Shown piece by piece: positions 26,434-35,345 of a stretch of DNA of 64,000 nucleotides (within the stretch, counting starts at the first letter, position 1; the number at the start of each line of letters is the position of its first letter). Source of the stretch: Pseudomonas xantholysinigenes (GTDB taxonomy: Bacteria; Pseudomonadota; Gammaproteobacteria; Pseudomonadales; Pseudomonadaceae); the NCBI RefSeq assembly GCF_014268885.2, contig NZ_CP077095.1, forward strand, positions 877,001 through 941,000, written 5' to 3'. Below the pieces are notes generated by a model, which was not told the origin of the DNA, searched no databases, and saw nothing but the letters and a program-made list of their open reading frames with translations. Made by a program: the position numbers and the translations under genes.

Positions 26434-28836
26434 ATGAAGTTCACCCCGCGTTGCGCTCCGCTCTGGTTCGGTCTCAGCGTCTTGCCCGCCCTGGTTTGCG
26501 CCCCCCAGGCACTGGCCGCGCAGCAGAGCCAGGTTTACAGTTTCGCCCAGCCTGGCCTGCCGCTGGCCCAGGCGCTCAACGCCTTCAGCCGCGTCACCGG
26601 GCAGAGCGTGGTCTACACCCTCAGCCTGCCAGACCGACAAGCCCCGGCCCTGAACGGCACCTATGCCGCCGAGCAGGCGCTGCAGCAACTGCTGGCTGGC
26701 GCCGGCCTGACCTGGCGCCGCCTGGATGCGCGAACCCTGACCCTGGAGCCGCTGGACACCGGCGGCGCGCTCGACCTGCAGGCGATCAACATCGACGCGC
26801 AGATGGACAGCTACAGCTACCAGCCACCGGCCAGCGCCGCGATCATGCGCGGGCAGGGGCCGAGCCAGGACATTCCCCAGGCCATCAACCTGGTCCCGGC
26901 CCAGGTGCTGCGCGACCAGGCCCCGCGCAACCTCGACGACGCGCTGTACAACGTCAGCGGCATCACCCAGGGCAACAACTTTGGTGGCACCGCCGACACG
27001 GTGATGAAACGTGGTTTTGGCGACAACCGCGACGGCTCGATCATGCGTGATGGCATGCCGGTGGTGCAGGGGCGCGCGCTCAATGCCAGCACCGAACGGG
27101 TCGAAGTGCTCAAGGGCCCGGCCTCGTTGCTGTACGGCATCCAGGATCCGGGCGGGGTGATCAACGTGGTCAGCAAGCGCCCGCAGCTGCAGGCCTACAA
27201 TGCCCTGACCCTGCGTGGCTCGAGCTATGGCAGCGGCAAGAACGGCAGCGGCGCCGGCCTGGACAGCACCGGCGCGCTGGGTGACAGCAACCTGGCCTAC
27301 CGGCTGATCGTCGACCATGAGGACGAGGACTACTGGCGCAACTACGGTGTGCACCGTGAGTCGCTGGTGGCGCCGTCGCTGGCCTGGTACGGCGAGGATA
27401 CCCAGGTGGTGCTGGCCTACGAACACCGCGAGTTTCTCTACCCGTTCGACCGCGGCACGGCCTTTGGCAGCGACGGTCATCCGCTGCCGATCCCGGCCAG
27501 CCGCCGGCTGGACGAACCGTTCAACGACATGGAAGGGCGCTCCGACCTGTATCGGCTGGAGGTCGACCACAGGTTGAGCGAGGACTGGAAGCTGCACGTG
27601 GGCTACAGCTTCAACCGCGAGACCTACGATGCCAGCCAGGTGCGGGTGACCGGTGTCAACGAGCAGAAGGGCACCCTGTCGCGCAGTATCGATGGCACCC
27701 GGGGCGCCCTGAGCCGCGACCAGTTCGCCAGCGTGAGCCTCAATGGCAGCGTCGAGCTGGCAGGCATGCGCCACGACCTGGTATTCGGTGCCGACCACGA
27801 AGACCGCAAGGTCTATCGCGCCGACCTGATCCGCCAGAACAGCCGCTCGACCTTCAGTTACCTGAACCCGGTCTATGGTCGCGAAGTGCAAGGCACCTCG
27901 GTGCGCGCCACCGACAGCGACCAGACCGACAAGCTGCGTACCGACGCGTTGTTCATGCAGGATGCCTGGCACCTGGACGAGCACTGGATCCTGGTTGCCG
28001 GCGGGCGCTTCCAGCAATACGACCAGTACGCCGGGCGTGGGCGACCGTTCAACGTCAACACCGACACCAGCGACCAGACCTGGGTGCCCCATGCCGGGGT
28101 GGTGTACAAGGTCGATGAGCAGCTGTCGTTGTATGGCAGCTACAGCGAGTCGTTCAAACCCAACTCGACCATCGCGCCACTGAGCATCGGCGGCGATCGC
28201 ACCCTGACCCTGGACTCCGGGATCGCCCCGGAGCAAGGCAAGGCCTGGGAGGTGGGCGCCAAGCTCGACATGCCGGGCGCCCTGACTGGCACCTTGGCCC
28301 TGTTCGACATCACCAAGCGCAATGTGCTGGTGGCCGACGGCGACAGCCTGCCGGGCACCATCCTCTACAGCAACGCGGGCGAGGTGCGCTCGCGCGGTGT
28401 CGAACTGGACCTGAGCGGTCAGCTCAGCGAGCGCTGGAGCCTGATCGGCGCCTACGCCTTCACTGACGCCGAGGTGACCAAGGACCCGCAACTCAAGGGC
28501 AATCGCCTGCAGAACGTGGCCCGGCACAGTGGCTCGCTGTCGGCGGTGTATGACTATGGCAGCCTGTTGGGCGGCGACCGCCTGCGTCTGGGGGCTGGCG
28601 CGCGCTACGCGGGTGAGCGTGCGGGGAACGCGACCAATGACTTCGACCTGCCGGCCTACACCGTGGCCGATGCCTTCGCCAGCTACGAAACGAAGCTGGA
28701 CGAGCACAAGGTGCGCCTGCAATTGAACGTGAAGAACCTGTTCGACAAGGTGTACTACAGCTCGGCGGTGAACCGGTACTTCGTCGCGGTGGGGGATGCG
28801 CGGCAGGTGAGCCTGTCGAGTACCTTGGAGTTCTAA
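26434..28836 (+). CDS. TonB-dependent siderophore receptor with STN domain
   Basis: An 800-residue outer-membrane receptor. A signal peptide ends near ALA (about residue 30), followed by the STN signalling domain (about 40-110, PLAQALNAFSRVTGQSVVYTLS), the plug with NVSGITQGNNFGGTADTVMK and RVEVLKGPASLLYGIQDPGG, and a barrel that ends in F (STLEF). The plug and barrel resemble receptors for hydroxamate-type siderophores (FoxA/FiuA/FpvA class); the ligand cannot be fixed from sequence alone. ATG 26434 is used because it gives the signal peptide; a TTG at 26383 adds no signal. It is the target gene of the second surface-signalling system and is probably under the sigma encoded two genes upstream. 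Confidence 0.9.
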   Translation: MKFTPRCAPLWFGLSVLPALVCAPQALAAQQSQVYSFAQPGLPLAQALNAFSRVTGQSVVYTLSLPDRQAPALNGTYAAEQALQQLLAGAGLTWRRLDARTLTLEPLDTGGALDLQAINIDAQMDSYSYQPPASAAIMRGQGPSQDIPQAINLVPAQVLRDQAPRNLDDALYNVSGITQGNNFGGTADTVMKRGFGDNRDGSIMRDGMPVVQGRALNASTERVEVLKGPASLLYGIQDPGGVINVVSKRPQLQAYNALTLRGSSYGSGKNGSGAGLDSTGALGDSNLAYRLIVDHEDEDYWRNYGVHRESLVAPSLAWYGEDTQVVLAYEHREFLYPFDRGTAFGSDGHPLPIPASRRLDEPFNDMEGRSDLYRLEVDHRLSEDWKLHVGYSFNRETYDASQVRVTGVNEQKGTLSRSIDGTRGALSRDQFASVSLNGSVELAGMRHDLVFGADHEDRKVYRADLIRQNSRSTFSYLNPVYGREVQGTSVRATDSDQTDKLRTDALFMQDAWHLDEHWILVAGGRFQQYDQYAGRGRPFNVNTDTSDQTWVPHAGVVYKVDEQLSLYGSYSESFKPNSTIAPLSIGGDRTLTLDSGIAPEQGKAWEVGAKLDMPGALTGTLALFDITKRNVLVADGDSLPGTILYSNAGEVRSRGVELDLSGQLSERWSLIGAYAFTDAEVTKDPQLKGNRLQNVARHSGSLSAVYDYGSLLGGDRLRLGAGARYAGERAGNATNDFDLPAYTVADAFASYETKLDEHKVRLQLNVKNLFDKVYYSSAVNRYFVAVGDARQVSLSSTLEF

Positions 28837-28843
28837 GGACTGG

Positions 28844-28946
28844 GACCGCTTTGCGGTCCTTTCGCGGCACAAGGCCGCTACAGGAGACCGCAATCAACTG
28901 TAGGAGCGGCCTTGTGCCGCGAAAGGGCCGCAAAGCGGCCCCCAAA
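28844..28946. repeat. REP pair
   Basis: Two inverted units: GACCGCTTTGCGGTC...TTTCGCGGCACAAGGCCGCTACAG (28848-28882) and TGTAGGAGCGGCCTTGTGCCGCGAAAGGGCCGCAAAGCGGC (28900-28940). They lie between the convergent receptor and AraC genes. Confidence 0.8.
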
Positions 28947-28947
28947 T

Positions 28948-29823
28948 TCAACAGGAAAACGCTGCCCGGTACGCCCCCGGCGTCGCCCCCAGCGCCTGCC
29001 TGAAGCGGTTGCTGAAATGGCTGGCGCTGGCAAACCCGCACGACAACGCCACTTCACCCAGTGGCAACGCGCCCATGCGCAGCAGTTGGCAGGCGCGGTG
29101 CAGCCGTCGAGCCAGCAGGTACTGGTGCGGTGGCAGGCCGAAACTCGCCCGGAACATCCGCGCAAAGTGGTACGCGGACAGGTTGCAGCGCAGCGCCAGC
29201 TCTTCCAGCGTCAGCGGCTGCTCGAGGTTGGCCTCGATGAAGTCCAGCAGTTGCCGACGCTGGTGCGGCGCCAGCCCGCCCTTGAGTTTCAGCCCTTGGC
29301 GCAGGCCGACCTGGTTGAGCACGGCGTGATCAATGATGGCGTGGGCCAGGCTGCTGGCCAGCAGACGTTCGGCGGGCTCGGCCCAGTCCAGGCCAATTAG
29401 CTGGCGAAAGCGCCGGGCCTGTTGCGGGTCGTCGAGGAAGGTCGCCTCGCGCAGTTGCAGCTCCCGGGGCTCGCGGTCCAGCAGGCGGGTGCAGCCGAGG
29501 GCGAACTGTTCCTCGCTGATATACAGGTGGGCGAGGCGGATCGAGCCGTTGATCACCCAGTTCGATTCGTGGCCGGCGGGCATCACGCACAGCTTGTCCG
29601 GCGCGCCGCGGTCGCTCGGGCGCTGGCGGCGGAAGGTGCCGGTGCCGTCGGCGATATAGCACGACAAGGTGTGGTGGCTGGGGGCCTGGTAGTCGCGGGC
29701 ATCGTCGCGGTTGCTCCACAACGCCGCGGCCAGCCCATCGCCTAGCTGCGCGCTCAGCTCCAGCCGGGTGTGGGGCGAGGCGTTAAGGGCATTGAAGACC
29801 TGCAGGTGGTCGAGTGGGGGCAT
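28948..29823 (-). CDS. AraC-family transcriptional regulator
   Basis: A 291-residue regulator. The N-terminal cupin-like effector domain (about residues 20-170) precedes a two-helix-turn-helix AraC domain (LLDFIEANLEQPLTLEELAL and AYHFARMFRASFG, then LGEVALSCGFASASHFSNRFRQALGATPGAYR, about 190-290). ATG 29823 gives the usual domain boundaries; the frame remains open upstream into a REP element, which is unlikely to be coding. It is divergent from the EamA-family transporter gene and may regulate it; the effector is unknown. Confidence 0.88.
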   Translation of the reverse strand: MPPLDHLQVFNALNASPHTRLELSAQLGDGLAAALWSNRDDARDYQAPSHHTLSCYIADGTGTFRRQRPSDRGAPDKLCVMPAGHESNWVINGSIRLAHLYISEEQFALGCTRLLDREPRELQLREATFLDDPQQARRFRQLIGLDWAEPAERLLASSLAHAIIDHAVLNQVGLRQGLKLKGGLAPHQRRQLLDFIEANLEQPLTLEELALRCNLSAYHFARMFRASFGLPPHQYLLARRLHRACQLLRMGALPLGEVALSCGFASASHFSNRFRQALGATPGAYRAAFSC

Positions 29824-29952
29824 GGGCGATTCCTCTGCGGGCCATCGTACTGCGATAGCGCTGGGTTGGCAGCTACGGCTGGAGGAAAAGCGCAAGTTTA
29901 TGCAAGCGGTTGCACAGGGTGTGGATGGAGACTGAACGCACAATCGTGTGGC

Positions 29953-30024
29953 CCTGCATCGCGGGCAAGCCCGCTCCCACAGGGATTGCACAAAGCTGTG
30001 GGAGCGGGCTTGCCCGCGAAGGGG
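29953..30024. repeat. REP inverted pair
   Basis: Inverted copies ATCGCGGGCAAGCCCGCTCCCACAG (29958-29982) and CTGTGGGAGCGGGCTTGCCCGCGAA (29996-30020) lie between the AraC gene and the EamA gene. It is one of the few pairs in a divergent promoter region. Confidence 0.85.
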
Positions 30025-30050
30025 CCGGTCCTGGCCTTCGAGGTATCAGC

Positions 30051-30947
30051 ATGAACCTGTCGCTCTATCTGCTCACCGTCCTGATCTGGGGCACCACCTG
30101 GATCGCCCTGAAGTGGCAATTGGGCACGGTCGCCATCCCGGTGTCGATCGTCTACCGCTTCGCCCTGGCCGGGCTGATCCTGTTCGCCTTCCTGCTGCTC
30201 ACCCGCCGCCTGCAACCGATGAACCGGCGTGGCCACCTGGTGTGCCTGGCCCAAGGCCTGTGCCTGTTCTGCGTCAACTTCATGTGTTTTCTCACCGCCA
30301 GCCAATGGGTGGCCAGCGGCCTGATCGCCGTGGTGTTCTCCACCGCGACGCTGTGGAACGCCATCAATGCGCGGATTTTCTTCGGCCAGAAGATCGCCGC
30401 CAATGTCCTCGGTGGTGGCGCCCTGGGCTTGCTCGGGCTGGGCTTGCTGTTCTGGCCGGAACTGTCGCACCACGCCGCCAGCCGCGAGACCCTGTACGGC
30501 CTGGGGCTGGGCCTGCTTGGCACCCTGTGCTTCTCGGCGGGCAACATGCTTTCCAGTGTGCAGCAAAAGGCCGGGCTCAGGCCGCTGACCACCAATGCCT
30601 GGGGCATGCTCTATGGCGCCTCGATGCTGGCGCTGTACTGCGTGCTCAGCGGCATCCCTTTCACCATGGAATGGAATGCCCGCTACGTCGGCGCGCTGCT
30701 GTACCTGGTGATCCCGGGCTCGGTGATCGCCTTCACCGCCTACCTGACCCTGGTCGGGCGCATGGGGCCTGAGCGGGCGGCGTACTGCACGGTGCTGTTC
30801 CCGCTGGTCGCGTTGAATGTGTCGGCGCTGGCCGAGGGCTACCAGTGGACGGCGCCGGCGTTGCTGGGGCTGGTGGCGGTGATGGCGGGGAATGTGCTGG
30901 TGTTTCGCAAGCCGACGCGCAAGACGGGGATGGCGCTGGTCAGGTGA
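30051..30947 (+). CDS. EamA-family (DMT) transporter
   Basis: A 298-residue inner-membrane permease with ten hydrophobic segments in two EamA repeats (about residues 3-135 and 150-290). The opening LYLLTVLIWGTTWIALKWQLG with the conserved GTTW motif fits a drug/metabolite transporter. ATG 30051 is preceded by GAGG. The substrate is unknown. Its last 135 bp or so (about 30776-30912) are repeated with about four differences at 33203-33340, as a fragment next to a truncated dehydrogenase gene; the downstream C-terminal residues differ (VFRKPTRKTG here, VFRKPSQRGQ in the fragment). Confidence 0.88.
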   Translation: MNLSLYLLTVLIWGTTWIALKWQLGTVAIPVSIVYRFALAGLILFAFLLLTRRLQPMNRRGHLVCLAQGLCLFCVNFMCFLTASQWVASGLIAVVFSTATLWNAINARIFFGQKIAANVLGGGALGLLGLGLLFWPELSHHAASRETLYGLGLGLLGTLCFSAGNMLSSVQQKAGLRPLTTNAWGMLYGASMLALYCVLSGIPFTMEWNARYVGALLYLVIPGSVIAFTAYLTLVGRMGPERAAYCTVLFPLVALNVSALAEGYQWTAPALLGLVAVMAGNVLVFRKPTRKTGMALVR

Positions 30948-31088
30948 GCACAGGCAAGCGTCTGTACGTGTTGCGCTGAACGGCAGTCGCCACTCGGTGC
31001 GGTGTTATGCCGAGCCTTGTGGTGACTGCTGTTCAGCTGTACTGGGTCATGTATTCCAGGTCAACCGCGTGTCAAGAAGACACCGTGT

Positions 31089-32606
31089 TCAAGAGTTTTT
31101 ATCCAAAATTTTCTGATTCTGTTTTTCAGCAGTAAGGAGGTCATAAGCTTCCGCAGCACTCAGTAGTGGGACAGGGAGGACATAGAAACCCTCCAAGACG
31201 TAGAGATCGGACTGTCCTTCGACCATTCGGGCATTGTCGGTAATCCTGCCCTTCGCTTGGAATTCGAGGGTGAGCTTGGCCACGGAAAACGATGAGCCTC
31301 CCTTAGCCGGAGGGAAAAATACGCCCTCTTCGTTGATGCTGCCGCCCCCATGAATGATTTTCCATGTGAGTATGTCATCGGGATAAAGTTCGAATTCAGG
31401 CACCAGCTTCAACGCGTTGTCGGTTATGTCTATACTAAAGCTCAGCGCGCTGCTGGTTGTAGTGAGGAATGCTGTTTCATAGGTTGAGCTGTTGTACCGT
31501 GCGGTTGCTGTTTCATAGATGAAGAATTCATCGCGCGAGGGCGATGGCGAAGAGTAGCTATTGTTTTCAATTTTACCTTTTGCTCCGGCCTCAAGCTCCC
31601 AGGCACCCGTGCCTTCAGGGAACAGACCAAGGTCAACTTGAGCACCAGGTGGGAGCACGAAAAGAGGATAGTAGGGCAGACCTGAGGGTTCATGCTTCCC
31701 AGGCTGACTCTTTCCTCCGATTGGTTCGAACACGCCAACCCGCACCGCCGGGCCTTGTACGACTTTCTGTTGCGTGTTGAACTTCTGCCCAGGCATGAGC
31801 AACTGCGGGATGGCAGTGCATAGTTTTTCAGGAGAAGGGACATCTTTGTTGATGATCACAGAGGCGCCCAGCGGTGTAGTGTAGGGCCCAGGAAAGTTCA
31901 GCCCCGCGCCTTCTCCCACCAGCAGGAGGTTATTTACTGATGGAGGGGGAAGCAGAGTAGGGGATACAAATGCGAGAATCTGATCTGGATTTACGGCGTC
32001 TGCATAGGCCTGGAAGGTAACGTCCTTTGGAAGGGCGTCCGATGGCAGTCTGGGCAGTGAGTCATTATGGATCTCGAAGTTCCTGAAAATGCTTTGGTAC
32101 AGGTGTCCGTCAGAAACATTTCCTCCTGATTCTACGGAGAATTTAATGTCGTGGTCTTTCCAATTCAGACTAAGATCTCCATTGGATTTGGCGGAGAACT
32201 CGGCATTTTTTTCAATATCGATGACCAGTTTCTTAGGTGAGCTTAGTGCGCCAATTTTTTTAATTGTGAACGGAGGCTTGTTTCCAGAAAGGTGGAGAAC
32301 ATCCTCCCTGGAAATCGCTCTATTAAGCTGGTTGTTGTCGGTCTGAAAGAAAATTGACGGCTTCCCGGTTTCGCTGACTAAGTACATTGCAGGTTTTTCG
32401 TTTACGATGATCGGTAACCGAAAACGGTTTGCTACTCCCTCGTCGAGCAACTCTAGCTCTTTATACTTCCAGAAGGACTCAAGCTTACCATTCTCAAAAG
32501 CCGCCAGCGCGTCAGTATGCTTGATATACCCTTCGTCACTCTCTGCAAATGAGACCAGCTGATTGAAGCTGATCCCGCTTTGGTTGTCGTTCTTATCGTT
32601 GCTCAT
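31089..32606 (-). CDS. orphan protein of unknown function, AT-rich gene
   Basis: A 505-residue soluble-looking protein with no signal peptide or clear membrane segment. I recognise no family. It has many beta-favouring stretches (NGDLSLNWKDHDIKFSVESG, ALSFSIDITDNALKLVPEFE) and a Pro/Gly-rich centre (LPYYPLFVLPPGAQVDLGLF). Codons are clearly more AT-rich at third positions than in both flanks, suggesting acquisition. The start at ATG 32606 is followed by a polar, Asn/Asp/Gln-rich N-terminus. It lies in the gap between the intact EamA gene and the fragment pair at 32773-33376, so it is the cargo of one arm of the duplication mosaic. Confidence 0.7.
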   Translation of the reverse strand: MSNDKNDNQSGISFNQLVSFAESDEGYIKHTDALAAFENGKLESFWKYKELELLDEGVANRFRLPIIVNEKPAMYLVSETGKPSIFFQTDNNQLNRAISREDVLHLSGNKPPFTIKKIGALSSPKKLVIDIEKNAEFSAKSNGDLSLNWKDHDIKFSVESGGNVSDGHLYQSIFRNFEIHNDSLPRLPSDALPKDVTFQAYADAVNPDQILAFVSPTLLPPPSVNNLLLVGEGAGLNFPGPYTTPLGASVIINKDVPSPEKLCTAIPQLLMPGQKFNTQQKVVQGPAVRVGVFEPIGGKSQPGKHEPSGLPYYPLFVLPPGAQVDLGLFPEGTGAWELEAGAKGKIENNSYSSPSPSRDEFFIYETATARYNSSTYETAFLTTTSSALSFSIDITDNALKLVPEFELYPDDILTWKIIHGGGSINEEGVFFPPAKGGSSFSVAKLTLEFQAKGRITDNARMVEGQSDLYVLEGFYVLPVPLLSAAEAYDLLTAEKQNQKILDKNS

Positions 32607-32772
32607 TGCCTTGCCCTCGATAGATGGAGATATCGTTTTATCGTGGCTGGCCGATCGCCGAAACTGGTGAAAATGATAGGTCTCGGCGTTTGTCTGGGGG
32701 GCAACGAGTGAAAGGTAGGCTATTGATAATAGTCAGTAAAAGGTATCGCTCGCAGCCGGCGATGCCTGTCCC

Positions 32773-33207
32773 TTACTTCTGCCACACCTGCGGATTCACC
32801 AGATCCCGCGGCCGCTCATCCAGCAACGCCGCCCGCAGGTTGTCCAGCGCCCGGGTGGCCATGGCCTCGCGGGTCTCGGCGGTGGCCGAGCCGATGTGCG
32901 GCAGGGTCAAGGCGTTGGGCAGTTTGAACAATGGCGAATCGGCGAATGGCTCCTTTTCGTACACATCCAGCTCGGCGCCGCGAATCGTGCCGTTTTGCAG
33001 CGCCTCGACCAGCGCCGCCTCGTCCACCACCGGCCCGCGGGCGATGTTGATCAGGAATGCGCTGGGCTTCATCAGCTTCAGCTCGCGGGCACCGATCAGC
33101 TTGCGGGTGGCGTCGGACAGCGGCACCACGATGCCGACGAAATCGGCTTCGGCCAGCAGTTGGTCCAGGCTGCGGTACAGCGCGCCCAGCTCCTGCTCCA
33201 GCGCGGC
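32773..33207 (-). pseudogene. 3' fragment of a 2-hydroxyacid dehydrogenase gene
   Basis: A truncated second copy of the dehydrogenase at 36395-37369. It encodes the C-terminal 145 or so residues (from ALEQELGALYRSLDQLLAEA to NPQVWQK and stop). It differs from the intact copy at scattered residues, for example AELDVYEKEPFAD against AGLDVYEKEPLSD, and DERPRD against GERPRD. The 5' half, including the NAD-binding GLGNIG motif, is missing. At about 33200-33210 the sequence runs straight into the 3' end of the EamA gene. The longest reading frame with its own ATG (33129) would lack the cofactor site, so it cannot be a working dehydrogenase. Confidence 0.88.
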
Positions 33208-33376
33208 CTATTGCACGGTGCTGTTCCCGCTGGTGGCGTTGAATGTGTCGGCGCTGGCCGAGGGCTACCAGTGGACGGCGCCGGCGTTGCTGGGGCTGGT
33301 GGCGGTGATGGCGGGGAACGTGCTGGTGTTTCGCAAGCCGTCGCAACGTGGCCAGGGCGCCCTGGCCAGAAGCTAG
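33203..33376 (+). pseudogene. 3' fragment of the EamA transporter gene
   Basis: From about 33203 the sequence matches the end of the EamA gene at 30773-30912 (AAYCTVLFPLVALNVSALAEG and on), with about four mismatches over 135 bp, then diverges before its own stop at 33376. The first nine helices are absent. The break with the dehydrogenase fragment falls in a GCGGCC/GCGGCG-like stretch shared by both parents. This fragment and the one on the minus strand form a tandem-duplication-type junction. Confidence 0.88.
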
Positions 33377-33459
33377 TCAGGTACAGCTGGTATTCCTGAC
33401 AGGTGCGGCCAGCCAGCGGGTGGCTAGACTAGCCCAGGGGTGACTGACTGGGGAGCGCA

Positions 33460-34980
33460 ATGGCCGTTTTGGCAATTATGGACCATCGACTGTCTCGCAG
33501 GGATGCGTGGCTGTTGTGCTGTATGGCTATCGGGTTGCATATCTTGCCTCTGGTGCTGGCAGACCTGGCCTACATCGACGATGTCTGGCGTTCACAATTG
33601 GCGGGGCAGTTGCAGGATCCGGGGGATTCCTGGACGGGCCAGGGCAGGGTGTTGGTGGATGTGCTGTACAGCGGGCTGGGTTTCGACAAGGCGACGCCGA
33701 ACATTTATCCACTGCCACTGCTGCTGGCCATGGTGGTGGCTGCCAAGGCATTGTCGGACCTGGCGTTTCACTACTTCGAGGCGCCCACGGGCACAGCGCT
33801 GTTGGTGGTCTTGCCCCTGTGGTACAACCCCTTCTTCTTGCAGAACCTGTCCTACCAGTACGACGGTGCCGCCATGGCATTGGCCCTTGCCGCGAGTGTC
33901 ATGGCCATCACGCAAGGGGCACGGCACCGGTGGGGCACAGGCCTGGCGATGGTGCTGGTTGCGGCGGCGGCCAGCCTTTATCAGATAAGTGTCAATGTCT
34001 TCGCAGGGTTGTGCTGCATCGAAGTCATTCGTCAGGTCGCCGCGCATGCGCCTTTGCGGCAGGTGGTGCGGCAGTTGGCGCGGCGCCTGGTTCAGTTGCT
34101 GGGGGGCGGCCTGCTTTACCTGCTCACGGGATATCGACTGATTGATGTTCCACGCACGGCGTTGCTTCCACTGGACCACGCATGGCCGGAAACCCTGGCG
34201 CGGCGCCTGCTGTTGGCCTTCGAGCATGTGGGCCTGTTGGTCACGACCGGTACAGCCTGGCTGTTCCTCATCCTCGCTGGCCTGGCTGGCGCGACGCTGG
34301 TGCTGCGCTCCTGGCAGGTGCTGCGCAGTGCGCGCCCGGTGATATCGAGGGTGGCGTTGTTGGCGTTGCTTTGGTGCTCCTTGGTGGCGCTCATGCTCCT
34401 GGTGCCGGGCATCTCGCTGCTGTTCGACTATTACAACCAAGGCGCGCGATTGCTCATGGGGGTGGGCCCCGCCATGGTGCTGGTGCTGTTGCTGGCACAT
34501 GAGCGGCTTGCTGGCCTGCATGGGCGACTGGCCTGGTTCACGGTCATCCCCTTGGTGTTCATGCTGTCGTTTTCCTATGCCTATGGGCGGCTGCTGGTGG
34601 CGCAAAAGGAAATGGAGCGGGTCATGACCTCCAGTATCGCGCAAGCCATCCAGGCCAACCCTGCGGTGTATGACGCCAAGCGCTTCTACATCCTCGGCCA
34701 TGACAGCCGTCAAGTGTGGTTGCCCGCCGGCAGCGGCTCGTTCCAGGCCATGCCAGCCTTGCGGTATGTGTTCGCCATCGCTTACCAGGTGCTGCCCGAA
34801 ATGATGCCGAGAGTGGGCATGACGACGTTCGGCAGCCACCCGCCCCTGCAAAAGGCGCAAGTGCTGGCGTCCAGCCCTCAGCCCCAAGTGGATGGAAAGT
34901 TCTTTGCCATTCATCGGGTCGGCGACGTCGGCTATGTGTTGATGAAGCCGATTATCGACGCAGAGGCTTTTCACAAATGA
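33460..34980 (+). CDS. GtrII-type membrane glucosyltransferase (serotype conversion)
   Basis: A 506-residue polytopic membrane protein (ten or more helices) of the glucosyltransferase-II-like family (Glucos_trans_II), the serotype-specific enzyme in gtr clusters. The first loop IDDVWRSQLAGQLQDPGDSW has the D-D pair after helix 1 (about residues 39-40) typical of GT-C-type enzymes, and NIYPLPLL and NLSYQYDGAAMALALAAS are conserved. It would add a glucosyl residue from undecaprenyl-phosphate-glucose to O-antigen or another glycan in the periplasm. GGGGAGCG at 33450-33457 supports ATG 33460. The gene overlaps the GtrA gene by 4 bp. Confidence 0.83.
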   Translation: MAVLAIMDHRLSRRDAWLLCCMAIGLHILPLVLADLAYIDDVWRSQLAGQLQDPGDSWTGQGRVLVDVLYSGLGFDKATPNIYPLPLLLAMVVAAKALSDLAFHYFEAPTGTALLVVLPLWYNPFFLQNLSYQYDGAAMALALAASVMAITQGARHRWGTGLAMVLVAAAASLYQISVNVFAGLCCIEVIRQVAAHAPLRQVVRQLARRLVQLLGGGLLYLLTGYRLIDVPRTALLPLDHAWPETLARRLLLAFEHVGLLVTTGTAWLFLILAGLAGATLVLRSWQVLRSARPVISRVALLALLWCSLVALMLLVPGISLLFDYYNQGARLLMGVGPAMVLVLLLAHERLAGLHGRLAWFTVIPLVFMLSFSYAYGRLLVAQKEMERVMTSSIAQAIQANPAVYDAKRFYILGHDSRQVWLPAGSGSFQAMPALRYVFAIAYQVLPEMMPRVGMTTFGSHPPLQKAQVLASSPQPQVDGKFFAIHRVGDVGYVLMKPIIDAEAFHK

Positions 34981-35345
34981 GCCTGGTGCGCTTCAACCGT
35001 TATGCCCTGATTGGCGTCGGCAACACGCTGATCCATTGGCTGACCTTTCTGCTGCTCCACCTGCTGATGGGGTTGTCGCAGGGGGCGAGCAACCTGCTGG
35101 CGTTTCTGTTGGCGGCGAGCCTGTCCTATTTCATGAATGCCCGCTACACCTTTGCCGTCAGGGCTCGCACGAGGCGCTACCTGGTGTTCCTGATCGGCAT
35201 GGGTAGCCTGAGCCTGGCCCTGGGTGCGTTTTCTGATGCTGTCCGTCTGTCTCCGTGGTTGACCTTGGTGACCTTTTCGATGGTCAGTCTTGTTGTCGGT
35301 TATACCTTTTCACACACCGTGGTGTTCAAGAGGAGGGACCCATGA
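34977..35345 (+). CDS. gtrA: GtrA-family flippase
   Basis: A 122-residue membrane protein with four helices. [20 protein letters not shown] (about residues 5-24) and [22 protein letters not shown] (about 41-62) are hallmarks of GtrA, which translocates undecaprenyl-phosphate-glucose across the inner membrane. ATG 34977 overlaps the upstream stop (ATGA), and the gene overlaps gtrB by 4 bp; the three genes form a tightly coupled cluster. Confidence 0.92.
   Translation: MSLVRFNRYALIGVGNTLIHWLTFLLLHLLMGLSQGASNLLAFLLAASLSYFMNARYTFAVRARTRRYLVFLIGMGSLSLALGAFSDAVRLSPWLTLVTFSMVSLVVGYTFSHTVVFKRRDP

Noticed and set aside
26296-28893. An 865-codon minus-strand frame antisense to the TonB receptor
   Set aside because: The receptor on the plus strand is unmistakable. 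The antisense frame is His/Gln/Val-rich without motifs, typical of a shadow of a high-GC gene.
29330-29950. Extension of the AraC gene upstream to 29991
   Set aside because: The frame is open, but the extra 56 residues have no family similarity and run into the REP element. ATG 29823 gives the normal domain layout.
32773-33129. A functional short dehydrogenase
   Set aside because: Only the C-terminal 118-145 residues remain, without the NAD-binding motif. It is the broken arm of a duplication.
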